Positions 1 to 9,400 of a DNA stretch of 64,000 nucleotides are shown one piece after another; position 1 is the stretch's first letter, and the number at the start of each line of letters is the position of its first letter. Source of the stretch: Paenibacillus sp. 1781tsa1 (GTDB taxonomy: Bacteria > Bacillota > Bacilli > Paenibacillales > Paenibacillaceae); assembly GCF_024159265.1 (NCBI RefSeq), contig NZ_JAMYWY010000001.1, positions 4,402,001 through 4,466,000 of the forward strand, read 5' to 3'. The translations under genes and the position numbers were made by a program. The notes below the pieces were generated by a model. It was given only the letters and a program-made list of their open reading frames with translations, did not search any database and was not told the origin of the DNA.

Positions 1-544
1 AATCCTGAATAACCTTTTCTGCCTGCTCTTCTTTGTCCAAAATTTTGGCCATATCCCGCAGTTCATCACGCCAATCATCACGCTGTGGTAAAAGTACGGT
101 AGGGGCAATCAGAGTAAGCTGATCATAGTCCTTTTTGGACCACCAGTCAGGAGCGATAATTAAATCCGGAGCTGCCTCCATGAGGGCTTCAAAGTTAGGC
201 GTTCTTCCTATTCCCATTTTCATCGTGTTTGCGAACGGTTCCTGCAAGTAAGAAGGAAACTCCTCATGGTAGTTCTGTACAGCAATGGGTACGATCCCAA
301 GTGAATATAAAAACTCTGGATATACAACAGACAGACCCACTATTTTTTGTGGGTTTACCGGGATTTCAATTTCTCCCATTTCCGTATTCACTTTCTTCAC
401 CTGACTTGCTTCTGTCGTTGAAGAATTGGCGGTACCCGCTTCTTTGCCTTCACTCGTAGACGCTTCTTTACCTGCTGCCCCACAAGCCGAAATAACGAGC
501 ATCAACATCATTGTACATATGACGGTTAACCATCTGAATCTCAT
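1..544 (-). CDS. Iron-siderophore ABC transporter substrate-binding lipoprotein (C-terminus outside window)
   Basis: This is the N-terminal 181 residues of a periplasmic-binding-type lipoprotein; the rest runs off the left edge. The start is a short basic region and a hydrophobic stretch ending in a lipobox (VISAC, Cys21), then a Ser/Thr/Lys-rich tether. The following sequence (GEIEIPVNPQKIVGL, later PDLIIAPDW) is typical of the FepB/FhuD/FeuA-type fold that carries ferric siderophores to a membrane permease. The start is supported by AGGGGG about 10 bases upstream. A Fur box lies about 50 bases upstream, so iron repression is expected. The AraC regulator gene lies directly upstream on the same strand. 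Whether permease genes follow cannot be seen. The siderophore is unknown. Confidence 0.85.
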   Translation of the reverse strand, partial: MRFRWLTVICTMMLMLVISACGAAGKEASTSEGKEAGTANSSTTEASQVKKVNTEMGEIEIPVNPQKIVGLSVVYPEFLYSLGIVPIAVQNYHEEFPSYLQEPFANTMKMGIGRTPNFEALMEAAPDLIIAPDWWSKKDYDQLTLIAPTVLLPQRDDWRDELRDMAKILDKEEQAEKVIQD

Positions 545-591
545 TCTGTATGTACCCCCTATAGGTCGTTAATATATGACAATGTCTAATC

Positions 592-610
592 AATAATAAT
601 TATCATTATC
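592..610 (-). promoter_or_regulatory. Fur box upstream of the binding-lipoprotein gene
   Basis: AATAATAATTATCATTATC matches 16 of 19 positions of the classical Fur consensus. It lies about 50 bases upstream of the lipoprotein start and downstream of the AraC gene, where a Fur repressor would block that promoter. Binding is inferred from sequence only. Confidence 0.75.
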
Positions 611-663
611 ACTAAGATATAGGAGTAGTATAATCAAATATGTTCAGGCATGATATTGACTAT

Positions 664-2304
664 TCAGACTTTTTGCCATGGACGATCTTGCCATAACTTT
701 AATATTTCATCCAACATAAGCTCATGGGTAAACGCCGTGTAGTCCAGCAGGACGCTCGACAAAAGGACATCTATTACGCCATTCTGTACCGCTAACAGCT
801 CAAGCCACTCTTCAGACTTACGCACAACAGACCATGTTTGTCTGGATGCCTCATCATCACCAACAATCAGTAATATTCTTTCAATGTTAAGAACAGACAA
901 CTCCTTAATGTTCACTGTGCCCTGCTCCCAATAAATTTCAATTCCTTCGGGACCTTCCATTTGCATATCAACGTAAAAAACGGAAGCAATGCTCCTTGGA
1001 CCTAACAATTGCAACTCTTCGCCATAAAATTTGAGTACAACTAGCTTGTCTTTTCGTATGAAATCCGCAAGCTGATTCTTTATGACCGTTGCTTTCTGTT
1101 CATATCTTTGAAGCCATACCTCTGCAATATCAGACCTGTCCAAAAAGCTTGCAACATATCTCAAATGCTCTCTCCAATCCCCTTTTTCCCACGGAAGGTC
1201 ACACACAGGAGCAATGGATTGAAGCTGACTTTGCAAAACCTCAGACTCCGTCCCAATCGTAATAATATAATCAGGCTTAACTAATCGAAGCTGTTCCAGC
1301 CAGGTGATCTCACTCTCAGCGAGTGGCATAACTTTGTCCGTTTCATATTTACGTCTGTAATAATATGTCCATGGATGACTTGCCGGCGCGGCACATGGAA
1401 TGATCTGCAATGCAAGCAGTATACCAATGCTCAAAGAATGAACCGCAGCAATTTTTTGTTTGCTATTACGTATAAACGCTGCCGGTGGAACGCCGGAGAT
1501 TTGCTTGAATTTACGCCGGAAATACGTCTCATCCTGATACCCCATGTACGATGCCACATCCTTGAGTCGATAACTGTGATCATTTCTCATTAAGATCTGG
1601 GCTTGTTTAATTCGATATAGCGTTAAATAGTCGACTGGACTGTAGCCATACCTTTTCTTGAATAAACGCATGAAATGTCGAGGGCTCAATCGTGCCACAT
1701 TTGCTAATTCCTCAATAGTTAATCTCTTGGAATAATTCTGCTCCATGTAGCCTTTAACATGTTCAATTGGTGAAGCCAGATCCGTCTTTTCGGCATAGGC
1801 CACGTCGTAAAACATGGTATACAACAGTTCCTGAAAACGAATCTGACCATAGTACCTTTGCAAGCCATCCTTCTTCATTGTGTGGTGGTAAATCATCTGA
1901 CAGATCACGCCAACAGCAACGGGCGAAGATGAGCTGACCTCGCCATTCACTTCATTACGTAAAAGTTGCTTCATCATATTAAGGGCGGTTCCAGCATCCT
2001 GCTCCGGTGCGTACGTGACTTCAAAACTCATGTGATACATACCTCGTTCATCTAACGAATGCACATTTGCCTCAACCAGCTGCCCCGGAAAGCCTACATA
2101 CAGTCCGCCCGCTTTCAATTCAATGAAACTTCCATCTATCTTCAACCATCCTTGCCCACTGGCTACAAATAATAACATGTATGTTTCAATGAAGTGTTTC
2201 CTCAGAAGCCACGCAGGATCACTCGTATAATTCACGTGAAGGAGCCTAAAGTTCATATGATCCAGGTGATCCAAATGCTTTAAATTTATTTCGTTGTTGT
2301 CCAT
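664..2304 (-). CDS. AraC-family regulator fused to a periplasmic-binding-protein-like sensor domain (Btr-like)
   Basis: About 546 residues. The N-terminal ~160 residues look like a cupin-type AraC sensor region. Two helix-turn-helix motifs follow (LTIEELANVARLSPRHF and LKDVASYMGYQDETYF) at roughly residues 190-280. The last ~250 residues resemble a ferric-siderophore binding protein (PDYIITIGTE) but have no export signal, so the domain should act in the cytoplasm. The architecture matches Btr of Bacillus subtilis, which activates siderophore uptake when it binds ferric siderophore. The lipoprotein gene just downstream is the likely target. AAGGAG lies 10 bases before the chosen ATG; ATGs at 2310 and 2328 are in frame, but 2328 lies before that Shine-Dalgarno. 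No Fur box was seen upstream. Confidence 0.85.
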   Translation of the reverse strand: MDNNEINLKHLDHLDHMNFRLLHVNYTSDPAWLLRKHFIETYMLLFVASGQGWLKIDGSFIELKAGGLYVGFPGQLVEANVHSLDERGMYHMSFEVTYAPEQDAGTALNMMKQLLRNEVNGEVSSSSPVAVGVICQMIYHHTMKKDGLQRYYGQIRFQELLYTMFYDVAYAEKTDLASPIEHVKGYMEQNYSKRLTIEELANVARLSPRHFMRLFKKRYGYSPVDYLTLYRIKQAQILMRNDHSYRLKDVASYMGYQDETYFRRKFKQISGVPPAAFIRNSKQKIAAVHSLSIGILLALQIIPCAAPASHPWTYYYRRKYETDKVMPLAESEITWLEQLRLVKPDYIITIGTESEVLQSQLQSIAPVCDLPWEKGDWREHLRYVASFLDRSDIAEVWLQRYEQKATVIKNQLADFIRKDKLVVLKFYGEELQLLGPRSIASVFYVDMQMEGPEGIEIYWEQGTVNIKELSVLNIERILLIVGDDEASRQTWSVVRKSEEWLELLAVQNGVIDVLLSSVLLDYTAFTHELMLDEILKLWQDRPWQKV

Positions 2305-2382
2305 CTGCATTGATCTCCTTCCAGCCATGAACGATTGTATTGATTTGATTCTTCAAAAATATAACATACCACAATAAGGATT

Positions 2383-2473
2383 AAAAAAAACACTCCGGCT
2401 ATTCTCTAACCTGTCTTCAATGAATAAGATGCACTCATTATTGAAGGATCAGGCTATAGAACTCCAGAGTGTT
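2383..2473 (-). terminator. Long imperfect hairpin terminator after the ABC exporter operon
   Basis: Read on the minus strand, AACACTC near 2473 pairs with GAGTGTT near 2392, and inner arms CCTTCAAT and ATTGAAG also pair. A run of eight T follows. It lies just past the exporter stop codon at 2521. Confidence 0.7.
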
Positions 2474-2520
2474 ATAAGTTTATATGTGTTCAGACGCTTC
2501 ACAGGCGTCCAAGGAGATTA

Positions 2521-4371
2521 TCACAAAAATCTGTATTGAGCTTCTATTAATCCATTATACACACCTTGTTTTTGGATAAGCTGCTCATGGTTGCCCTCTT
2601 CTTTAATTTCACCATGATCCAGGACAATAATGTTATCTGCATTCCGGATGGTGGAGAGACGGTGAGCGACCATAAAGGACGTTCTTCCCTGCAAAAGCAC
2701 CTTCAGCGCTTCCTGGATTTTAAGCTCTGTCTCCGTATCAATACTGGCTGTAGCTTCATCCAGAATCAGTATGCGTGGATCAGCAAGTAGCGCACGGGCA
2801 AAGGATAATAATTGCCTTTGTCCCATGGATAATACGTTCCCGCGTTCCTCTACTTCAGTATCATATCCGCCAGGCAACTTCATGATGAACTCATGTGCAT
2901 TGACTGCTTTGGCTGCGTCCTCCACCTCTTCATTCGTTGCATCCAGTCGTCCAAATCGAATATTGTCACGAATCGTACCCGAGAAGATGAAGGTATCCTG
3001 TAATACAATGCTGATCTGGCTGCGTAAACTCTCTACCGTTACATCCCGCACATCCTGTCCGTCAATGGTGAGACGTCCGCCGGATATATCATAGAAACGA
3101 CTGATCAGATTGATGATCGTACTTTTACCTGAGCCCGTATGACCAACAAGTGCAATTGATTGTCCCGCAGCCGCCGAGAAGCTGATTCCTTTCAGCGCCT
3201 GTCTGCCCTTCTCGTATTCGAACACCACATTTTCGAATGCAATATCTCCTTTAATAGAAGGAAGTGGCTTGGCACCTGGTTTATCCGCAATACTTGGTTT
3301 TTCATCCATGAATTCGAAGATGCGCTCCGATGATGCCATCGCAACCAGCAACTGATTGTACATCTGTCCCAAACGGTTGATTGGGTCCCAGAAGTTGCCG
3401 ACATAGTTGGCAAAAGCAACAAGTAATCCCACGGTCAACTGATCCTGTTGAATCAGATAAGCACCAAACCAGAAGAGGATTAATGTACCGAATCCGCCTG
3501 TGATCTCAATCAGTGGTCCGAAGCCCTGGTTCATCGCTGATGCTCTATCCCATGACTTTTTGCTGGACAAATTCATGTTGTCAAAATACTTCATATTCTC
3601 TTTTTCCTGTGTATAAGCCTGAGTCACTCGAATCCCCTGAATGGATTCATTCAAGTGGGAGTTAATACGAGAGTTTTTCATTCGAACATCCTGCCAGGCA
3701 CGACGGATCAGCACTCGCAGTTTGGTCGAGATGATAAACATGATTGGCACCGTAATGATTACGGCAAGACCCAGTTTCCAGTTAATCAACAGCAAGATTA
3801 CAATGATCCCGAGCAGCTGCACGCAGTCGATCATGACGTTAACTGCACCGTTAGTGAATAGATCCTGAAGGGAGTTAATATCATTCGTCACACGCACCAG
3901 AACGGAACCTGCCGGTCTTTTGTCAAAAAAGTTAAAGGACAGCTTCTGGATATGCTTGAACAGATCCGAGCGAAGATCGTAGATAACGCGCTGTCCAATA
4001 ATGTTCGTCAATTTGATCCGGTACGTATTGGCTGCCCATTGAATGAGATACAACACAAATATGGAGCCTGCGATAAGATAAAGCATGGTCATACTTGGCA
4101 GCCCTGTTGCCGGTGCGATGGCCCGGTCAATCGCCAGACTGATCAGAAAAGGTACGGATAATTTCGTAATGGTACCGAGAATCATCATTAGAATAACGAG
4201 TGGCAACAGTTGTTTCGCATAAGGTTTCATGTATGCAAATAAACGTCCGAATTCTTTCCAGTTAAACGGTTTTTCAATAATTTCATCATCCTGATACACA
4301 AATCGTTCATTCAGTTTCTTCTCAGAGGCCCCTTTGGCCTCGCGCCTGTCTGCTATCGTTTCGGCACTCAT
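2521..4371 (-). CDS. ABC exporter half-transporter, subunit 2 (permease-ATPase fusion)
   Basis: A 616-residue type IV ABC exporter half: an N-terminal six-helix membrane domain (about residues 45-350) followed by an ATPase domain. The ATPase domain has Walker A GHTGSGKST, Q-loop region VLQDTFIFSG, Walker B LILDEATASID with the catalytic Glu, and switch His AHRLST. The signature motif is LSMGQ rather than LSGGQ. The start overlaps the stop of the upstream half by ATGA, so the two are co-translated and very probably form a heterodimer. The partner lacks the catalytic Glu, so the deviant LSMGQ here should face that degenerate site. The substrate is unknown; relatives export drugs or lipids. A hairpin terminator follows. 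Confidence 0.9.
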   Translation of the reverse strand: MSAETIADRREAKGASEKKLNERFVYQDDEIIEKPFNWKEFGRLFAYMKPYAKQLLPLVILMMILGTITKLSVPFLISLAIDRAIAPATGLPSMTMLYLIAGSIFVLYLIQWAANTYRIKLTNIIGQRVIYDLRSDLFKHIQKLSFNFFDKRPAGSVLVRVTNDINSLQDLFTNGAVNVMIDCVQLLGIIVILLLINWKLGLAVIITVPIMFIISTKLRVLIRRAWQDVRMKNSRINSHLNESIQGIRVTQAYTQEKENMKYFDNMNLSSKKSWDRASAMNQGFGPLIEITGGFGTLILFWFGAYLIQQDQLTVGLLVAFANYVGNFWDPINRLGQMYNQLLVAMASSERIFEFMDEKPSIADKPGAKPLPSIKGDIAFENVVFEYEKGRQALKGISFSAAAGQSIALVGHTGSGKSTIINLISRFYDISGGRLTIDGQDVRDVTVESLRSQISIVLQDTFIFSGTIRDNIRFGRLDATNEEVEDAAKAVNAHEFIMKLPGGYDTEVEERGNVLSMGQRQLLSFARALLADPRILILDEATASIDTETELKIQEALKVLLQGRTSFMVAHRLSTIRNADNIIVLDHGEIKEEGNHEQLIQKQGVYNGLIEAQYRFL

Positions 4372-6140
4372 GAATTCACCTGCTCCCCAGCCTCCCGCTT
4401 ACCGCGGGCAATATAATCTGCGTATTGAATTTTATAAACATCCTGGTATGGTCCAGGTACTTCAATAAGTTCGGTATGTTTGCCACGTTGTACCACGCGA
4501 CCTTCATCCAGCACCAGAATCTCATCTGCATGTCTTAGTGAAGATATCCGGTGTGCAATAATAAATGTAGTTCTACCGCGCATTACTTCCTGGAAACCGG
4601 ATTGAATCTCATGTTCCGTCTCCATATCCACGGCGCTGGTTGCATCATCGAGTACCAGGATTTTCGGATTTTTCAGCAAAGCCCTTGCGATCGCAATCCG
4701 CTGTTTCTGTCCACCCGATAATCCCATGCCGCGTTCACCAACCACCGTGTCATATCCGTCCGGGAACTCCATAATGAAGTCATGAGCCTTGGCCAGCTTG
4801 GCTGCACGGATAATCTCATCCATGGTGACATTCTTAAGTCCGTAGGAAATATTATTGCGAATGCTGGATGAGAACAGGAATGTTTCCTGGAAAACAGAAG
4901 CGATCTGACTCCGCAAACTGCGAATGCCTATATCTTTAATGTTTTTGCCATCCAGCTTGATCGTACCCGAGTTGACGTTATATGCACGCATCAGAAGCTG
5001 AATGATGGTCGATTTACCTGACCCTGTCCCCCCGAGGAAACCGATTACAGAACCGGGTGCAGCATCAAAATTAATATCGGTTACCGCTGGCATTTTGTTG
5101 CCGTAGGCAAAGGTAACGGATTCAAATGTCACATGACCATTCACTTGGTCTGCTTCCACAATGACCGGATCTTGCGTTTCTTCCACATCCACTGGCGTAT
5201 TGAGCAGTTCGAGCACCCGTTCACCTGAAGCTTTGGATTGCGTATAGTTGTTGATATGGAACCCCAGATTCCACATTGGACCGATTATGTACCAGATCAA
5301 ACTGAAAAAGGCAACGAGTTCACCAAGTGTCAGCGTATTCTGTATAACCATTCTTCCACCGATCACCAGCAACAGCACGATGCTCACCGAAGCAAGAATC
5401 TCCATGATCGGAAAATAACGACTCCACAATGTTGCGGCATGAATCTGATTCGTCTTGTAACGCTCATTACGTGTGGAGAATTTCTCCACTTCATAAGGCT
5501 CACGTGCAAAGGATTTTACCGTACGCACGCCAGTAATATTCTCCTGTACCGCTGTTGTCAGTGAACTGAGCGCCAGCCGCATCTCCTGAAACGCAGGGTG
5601 AATTTTGGATTCGAATCTCAGCGCAACGAAGGCAAGTAATGGGATGCATATGAGCGTGAACAGTGTAAGCTGCCAACTCATGGTCATCATCATGATTGCG
5701 CCGAATACGACCATCAAAACCATGTTGAGAATCTGGGCGAAACCAAATCCGATAAAGTTACGGATGGCTTCTAAATCTCCCGTGAGGCGGGACATCAGAT
5801 CACCTGTCTTGGCCGTATCATAATAACGGAAGGATAAAAATTGAAGCTTTTCATAACATGCGTTACGAAGTCTGTACGCCAGGAAGTTACCCAAGCGTCC
5901 TCCAAAAAAGCCATGCAAGAACTGCATTCCTGCTTTTAAAATCACTACACCTAACACAGTCAAGGCAATTATGGGAACGTCTTCAAAAGTGCGCGGAACA
6001 ATAACATCATCAATCAATATTCTCAGCATGTACGGATACACCAACCCAAGTGCGGTCGCTAAGGCGAGGAACAAGATTGATACAAATAAATACGTTCGCT
6101 TTTCCCAAAAAAAGATTTGCAGTTGCCTAAGAACATCCAT
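4368..6140 (-). CDS. ABC exporter half-transporter, subunit 1 (degenerate ATPase site)
   Basis: A 590-residue permease-ATPase fusion. Six membrane helices occupy about residues 20-310. The ATPase domain has Walker A GGTGSGKST, canonical signature LSGGQ, Walker B ILVLDDATSAVD and switch His AHRISS. The residue after the Walker B Asp is Asp, not the usual catalytic Glu, as in the degenerate half of heterodimeric exporters such as BmrCD or TM287/288. The start at 6140 is preceded by AGGAGGAG with good spacing; an in-frame codon at 6233 has no ribosome site. It is first in a two-gene operon, overlapping the next gene by 4 bases. Substrate unknown. Confidence 0.9.
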   Translation of the reverse strand: MDVLRQLQIFFWEKRTYLFVSILFLALATALGLVYPYMLRILIDDVIVPRTFEDVPIIALTVLGVVILKAGMQFLHGFFGGRLGNFLAYRLRNACYEKLQFLSFRYYDTAKTGDLMSRLTGDLEAIRNFIGFGFAQILNMVLMVVFGAIMMMTMSWQLTLFTLICIPLLAFVALRFESKIHPAFQEMRLALSSLTTAVQENITGVRTVKSFAREPYEVEKFSTRNERYKTNQIHAATLWSRYFPIMEILASVSIVLLLVIGGRMVIQNTLTLGELVAFFSLIWYIIGPMWNLGFHINNYTQSKASGERVLELLNTPVDVEETQDPVIVEADQVNGHVTFESVTFAYGNKMPAVTDINFDAAPGSVIGFLGGTGSGKSTIIQLLMRAYNVNSGTIKLDGKNIKDIGIRSLRSQIASVFQETFLFSSSIRNNISYGLKNVTMDEIIRAAKLAKAHDFIMEFPDGYDTVVGERGMGLSGGQKQRIAIARALLKNPKILVLDDATSAVDMETEHEIQSGFQEVMRGRTTFIIAHRISSLRHADEILVLDEGRVVQRGKHTELIEVPGPYQDVYKIQYADYIARGKREAGEQVNS

Positions 6141-6332
6141 GTTTCTCCTCCTCTTATGTCGTTCAAAAATACTATGAACATTTATGAAGTTTATCACCGT
6201 ACCCCATTCGCGGCAAAGCGAATAACAGACCATATTCTGCCTGCTTTCAGCTTATTGACGCATTAACGAAGGTAAATACCCACCTTTCAATCAAATGTTT
6301 GAATATTCTCTTTATTTCAGGTTGTTCGTACC

Positions 6333-6374
6333 AAAAAAAGGCTCCCTATATGCCTTTTCGGCAGGGGCCTTTTT
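6333..6374. terminator. Bidirectional hairpin terminator between the dynamin gene and the exporter operon
   Basis: AAAAAAAGGC and GCCTTTTT flank an inner CCCT...GCC/GGC.AGGG stem, so both strands end in a T run. It sits after the exporter promoter region and before the end of the dynamin gene. In the rest of 6141-6464 I see only a short dyad (AAGGT/ACCTT, 6269-6286) that could be an operator for the exporter. Confidence 0.65.
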
Positions 6375-6464
6375 GAGGTTAGTTTCGCAACATTTTCAAT
6401 GTGTTGCTGTATCCATCATTTCTTTTTACAAAGACTTCCAGAGAATACGCGTTATACCGTGATT

Positions 6465-9400
6465 TTAACGGTGTTCAATCTGTTCCAGTTGATTAGACAA
6501 GCTGGTCCATTGCTCCGCCGGAATTCCGCTCTCCAGTGTATCTTGAATTCCGCTCACCGCCTCGTCCAGACGTTCTTCCAACTGACGGGATTGGTGTTGC
6601 AAGGATTGACATAGCTGGTTGTCATAAAACTGAATCAGTTTGTCTTGCGCAGCAGGAAGAACTTCAATGATCATCTGTTTGAGGACAGGATCAAGTGCCT
6701 CCTGTAACCGCTGACGCCCATCCCCTTCGAAGAATTGTTTCGGATTGCGGAAATAATTCAAATAGCTTTTCCATCCAGACGGTTCTTCCAGACGGACTTC
6801 TTCAAGCACAGGTGTACTCCAGCGTTCGGTCAGTGGCAGTGACACATCCACGCCACCTGATAACTGTCTCACCTCATCTATACAATCCGTAACTTGCTTC
6901 GTCAGCCAAGTCTGACCTGCCTGTTCAAGTCTGAGGGTAGTAGCGAGCAGTTCCTGCTCCAGTTCAATGGCAATCATGCGCAACAGTTCACGTCCACAGG
7001 CTGCAAAAGCCGTCTTCAGATTGCCCCGATCCTCCCGAAGTACGGATGGATGGAATGCTTCTGCCATGAATAGGCCAAGGCGGTAGGCAAGTCGCTGCCG
7101 CACATGGAAGAGTAGTTCTGCTGTTTCCTGTGACAGTTCTTCCTTCATGGATCGTGCTGCAAGTTGCTGTATGCGCTGGCGTGATTGTCCCTGGATAGTC
7201 TCCAGTTCATTCCGCCGCTGCTGCAATGCTTCCTCTCCCTGAGCCGCATCCTCCGCGCGTTTCTTCAGCCGCTGAATGACACGTGCCATCTCTTCTGAAG
7301 CTCCGCCTACGGCAAGATCGGCTAATTCTCTGCCTGCAAATTGGTTGAACTCTTCCTCAAAACGGATAAAACCGGATTGCTCAAGCAGCTTCGAATCGCC
7401 TGCCATCTTGCCTTCCATCGCCAGTATGCTGGATACCGGGAAGAGTCGTGGTGCCCGAATTCCGTTACTGCGCAGTTGGGTACTCACATGATCGAGAACC
7501 TGCTCCAATTCTTCTTCAGAGGAAGCCAGGTCGCTGGCATTCACAACAAAGAACATCTGATCCATGGCAGAACTATCCTTGACCCGTCCCAACTGATTCA
7601 GGAACTGGCGATCTCCTTGTGAGAAAGCATGGTTATAATATGTTACAAAAATGAGGGCATCCGCATTCTTCATATAATTGAAGGTTACACCCGTATGACG
7701 AGCATTCACGGAGTCCGCTCCTGGTGTGTCGACCAGCACAATGCCCTGTTCTGTTACATCGCAACTGTAGTAGAGATCGATACTGTCTACAAAGCAGGAC
7801 TTCTTCTCGTTTGCGACAAAATTACGGTAACCATCCAGATCCACCAGTACATCCTGACCTAGCTGGTCCGCTGTTTCTTCCCAGCCGGCTGCCGCAGCCT
7901 GTAAAAAGCTGTAATGCGGGCGCCCCGCCGGATGCACATCCTGTGGCGAGAGGGATTTCACTCGCTTCTGCCACTCGGTTCCAGGTTCACCCAGTCCAAG
8001 TAAACGGAAGGAATAGGCGAGATCTTCCTGGAAGGCGTCCCGGGTCTTCATGCGGACCCGGGCTGTTCCATGCTCCGCGCCCCCGGCAGGAGCCATGATC
8101 CGGTTAATCGCCGCTGTTGTTGGATGCGGCGAGACGGGTAGTACAGCTTCGCCCAGCAACGCGTTGGCGAAGGAGGATTTGCCAGCGCTGAACGCTCCGA
8201 ACAGCGCGAGTGTGAACGTGCCGCCCGCAAGCGAAGCCGCGCGTGCACGCAGATCCCGTACCGCCGACCCCATGGCGGGGTACGGCTCTACCAGCGCAGC
8301 AGCGGCTTCGAGCCGTGCCGCTGCTGCGTCCAGGCGTCGGCGGCGTTCAGCGCCAGCCGCCGCCGTTGGCCCTGGCACCGCCGCCGCGACTGCGCGCTGC
8401 GCTGGCGGTGCCTCTGACGTCTGTGGCTGCACAGCCACAGACGCTGACGTGCCCGCATGCGAACCGGGAGCTTCGCCCGGTTCAGGCACCGCGGGCACGT
8501 GCGGGCCCTTCCCCTCCGGCAACAGCCCGGAGGGGAGGGGGCCCGCATCGGGCAGCAGGCTGCGCAGCCCTGCTGCCTCTGCGGCGGCGCTGCGCTGGAG
8601 CGCCGTGTAGCGCGCCGCCGCCGCGGATTGCGCCAGCAGCGCTGCGCGGCTGGCGTCCAGCGCCTGGAGCGCGGCTTCGCCTCGCGCAGCCAGCGCTTCC
8701 AGCATGCGGTCGGCCAGCATCATGGCCGACCTGCGATAGCGGGTCTCAATCTCGCCCCGCACATCTTTGCTGAATTGAATCACATACTCGGGAGATACCT
8801 CTGCACTGGCACTGCGTTTCATCTCCAATAGTGCTTCATCCACAGCAGGAAGCTCCGTATTGAGCGCCTGCTCCCACTCCGCTCCCCATATCTGATGGGA
8901 TTCACCCAGCTGCCTAAGCATCGTACGAATATGTACTTCCACTTGTCCGGAAGCCTGATCCTGTAATAACCGCACCAGTTCAGAAGCACGGCGTTGTTTC
9001 TCCTGCTCGGTTTTGCCGCCTGAGAACAATAAACCTACCCTGAAACCCGGTTTGCGGCTCTCCAAATAGGCAGCAGCCGACGTACGAATATCCGCAGGAG
9101 TAAGATTTGCATTCGCCAGAAGAGGCTCAAGCTCTGCCCGGAATTTCTCACGCACTCGCGAAGGCCCGGTACGAATGTCTTCTGCTTGTTGATCGAGAAG
9201 CTCCAGCTCCCGTTCCAAGCGTTCAATCCCTTCCTTGCCACCAATCTCATCCAGCAGAGAATGTTCTTCATCCTCACGTTTCTCCGCTTCTCTCGTCAGG
9301 TGTTGCTCCGTTACATGACTGGCCGAACTTGCCAAACTGTGCGTAATTAACGCTTCCTTCTCTTGCATCATGTGTCCAATGAGTTCCGGTAGCATATCCC

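Noticed and set aside
8050..8831. Several long open frames opposite to dynA (up to 186 residues)
   Set aside because: They mirror the GC-rich linker, have Ala/Arg/Pro-rich random-looking sequence, no ribosome sites and no family resemblance; high GC removes stop codons by chance.
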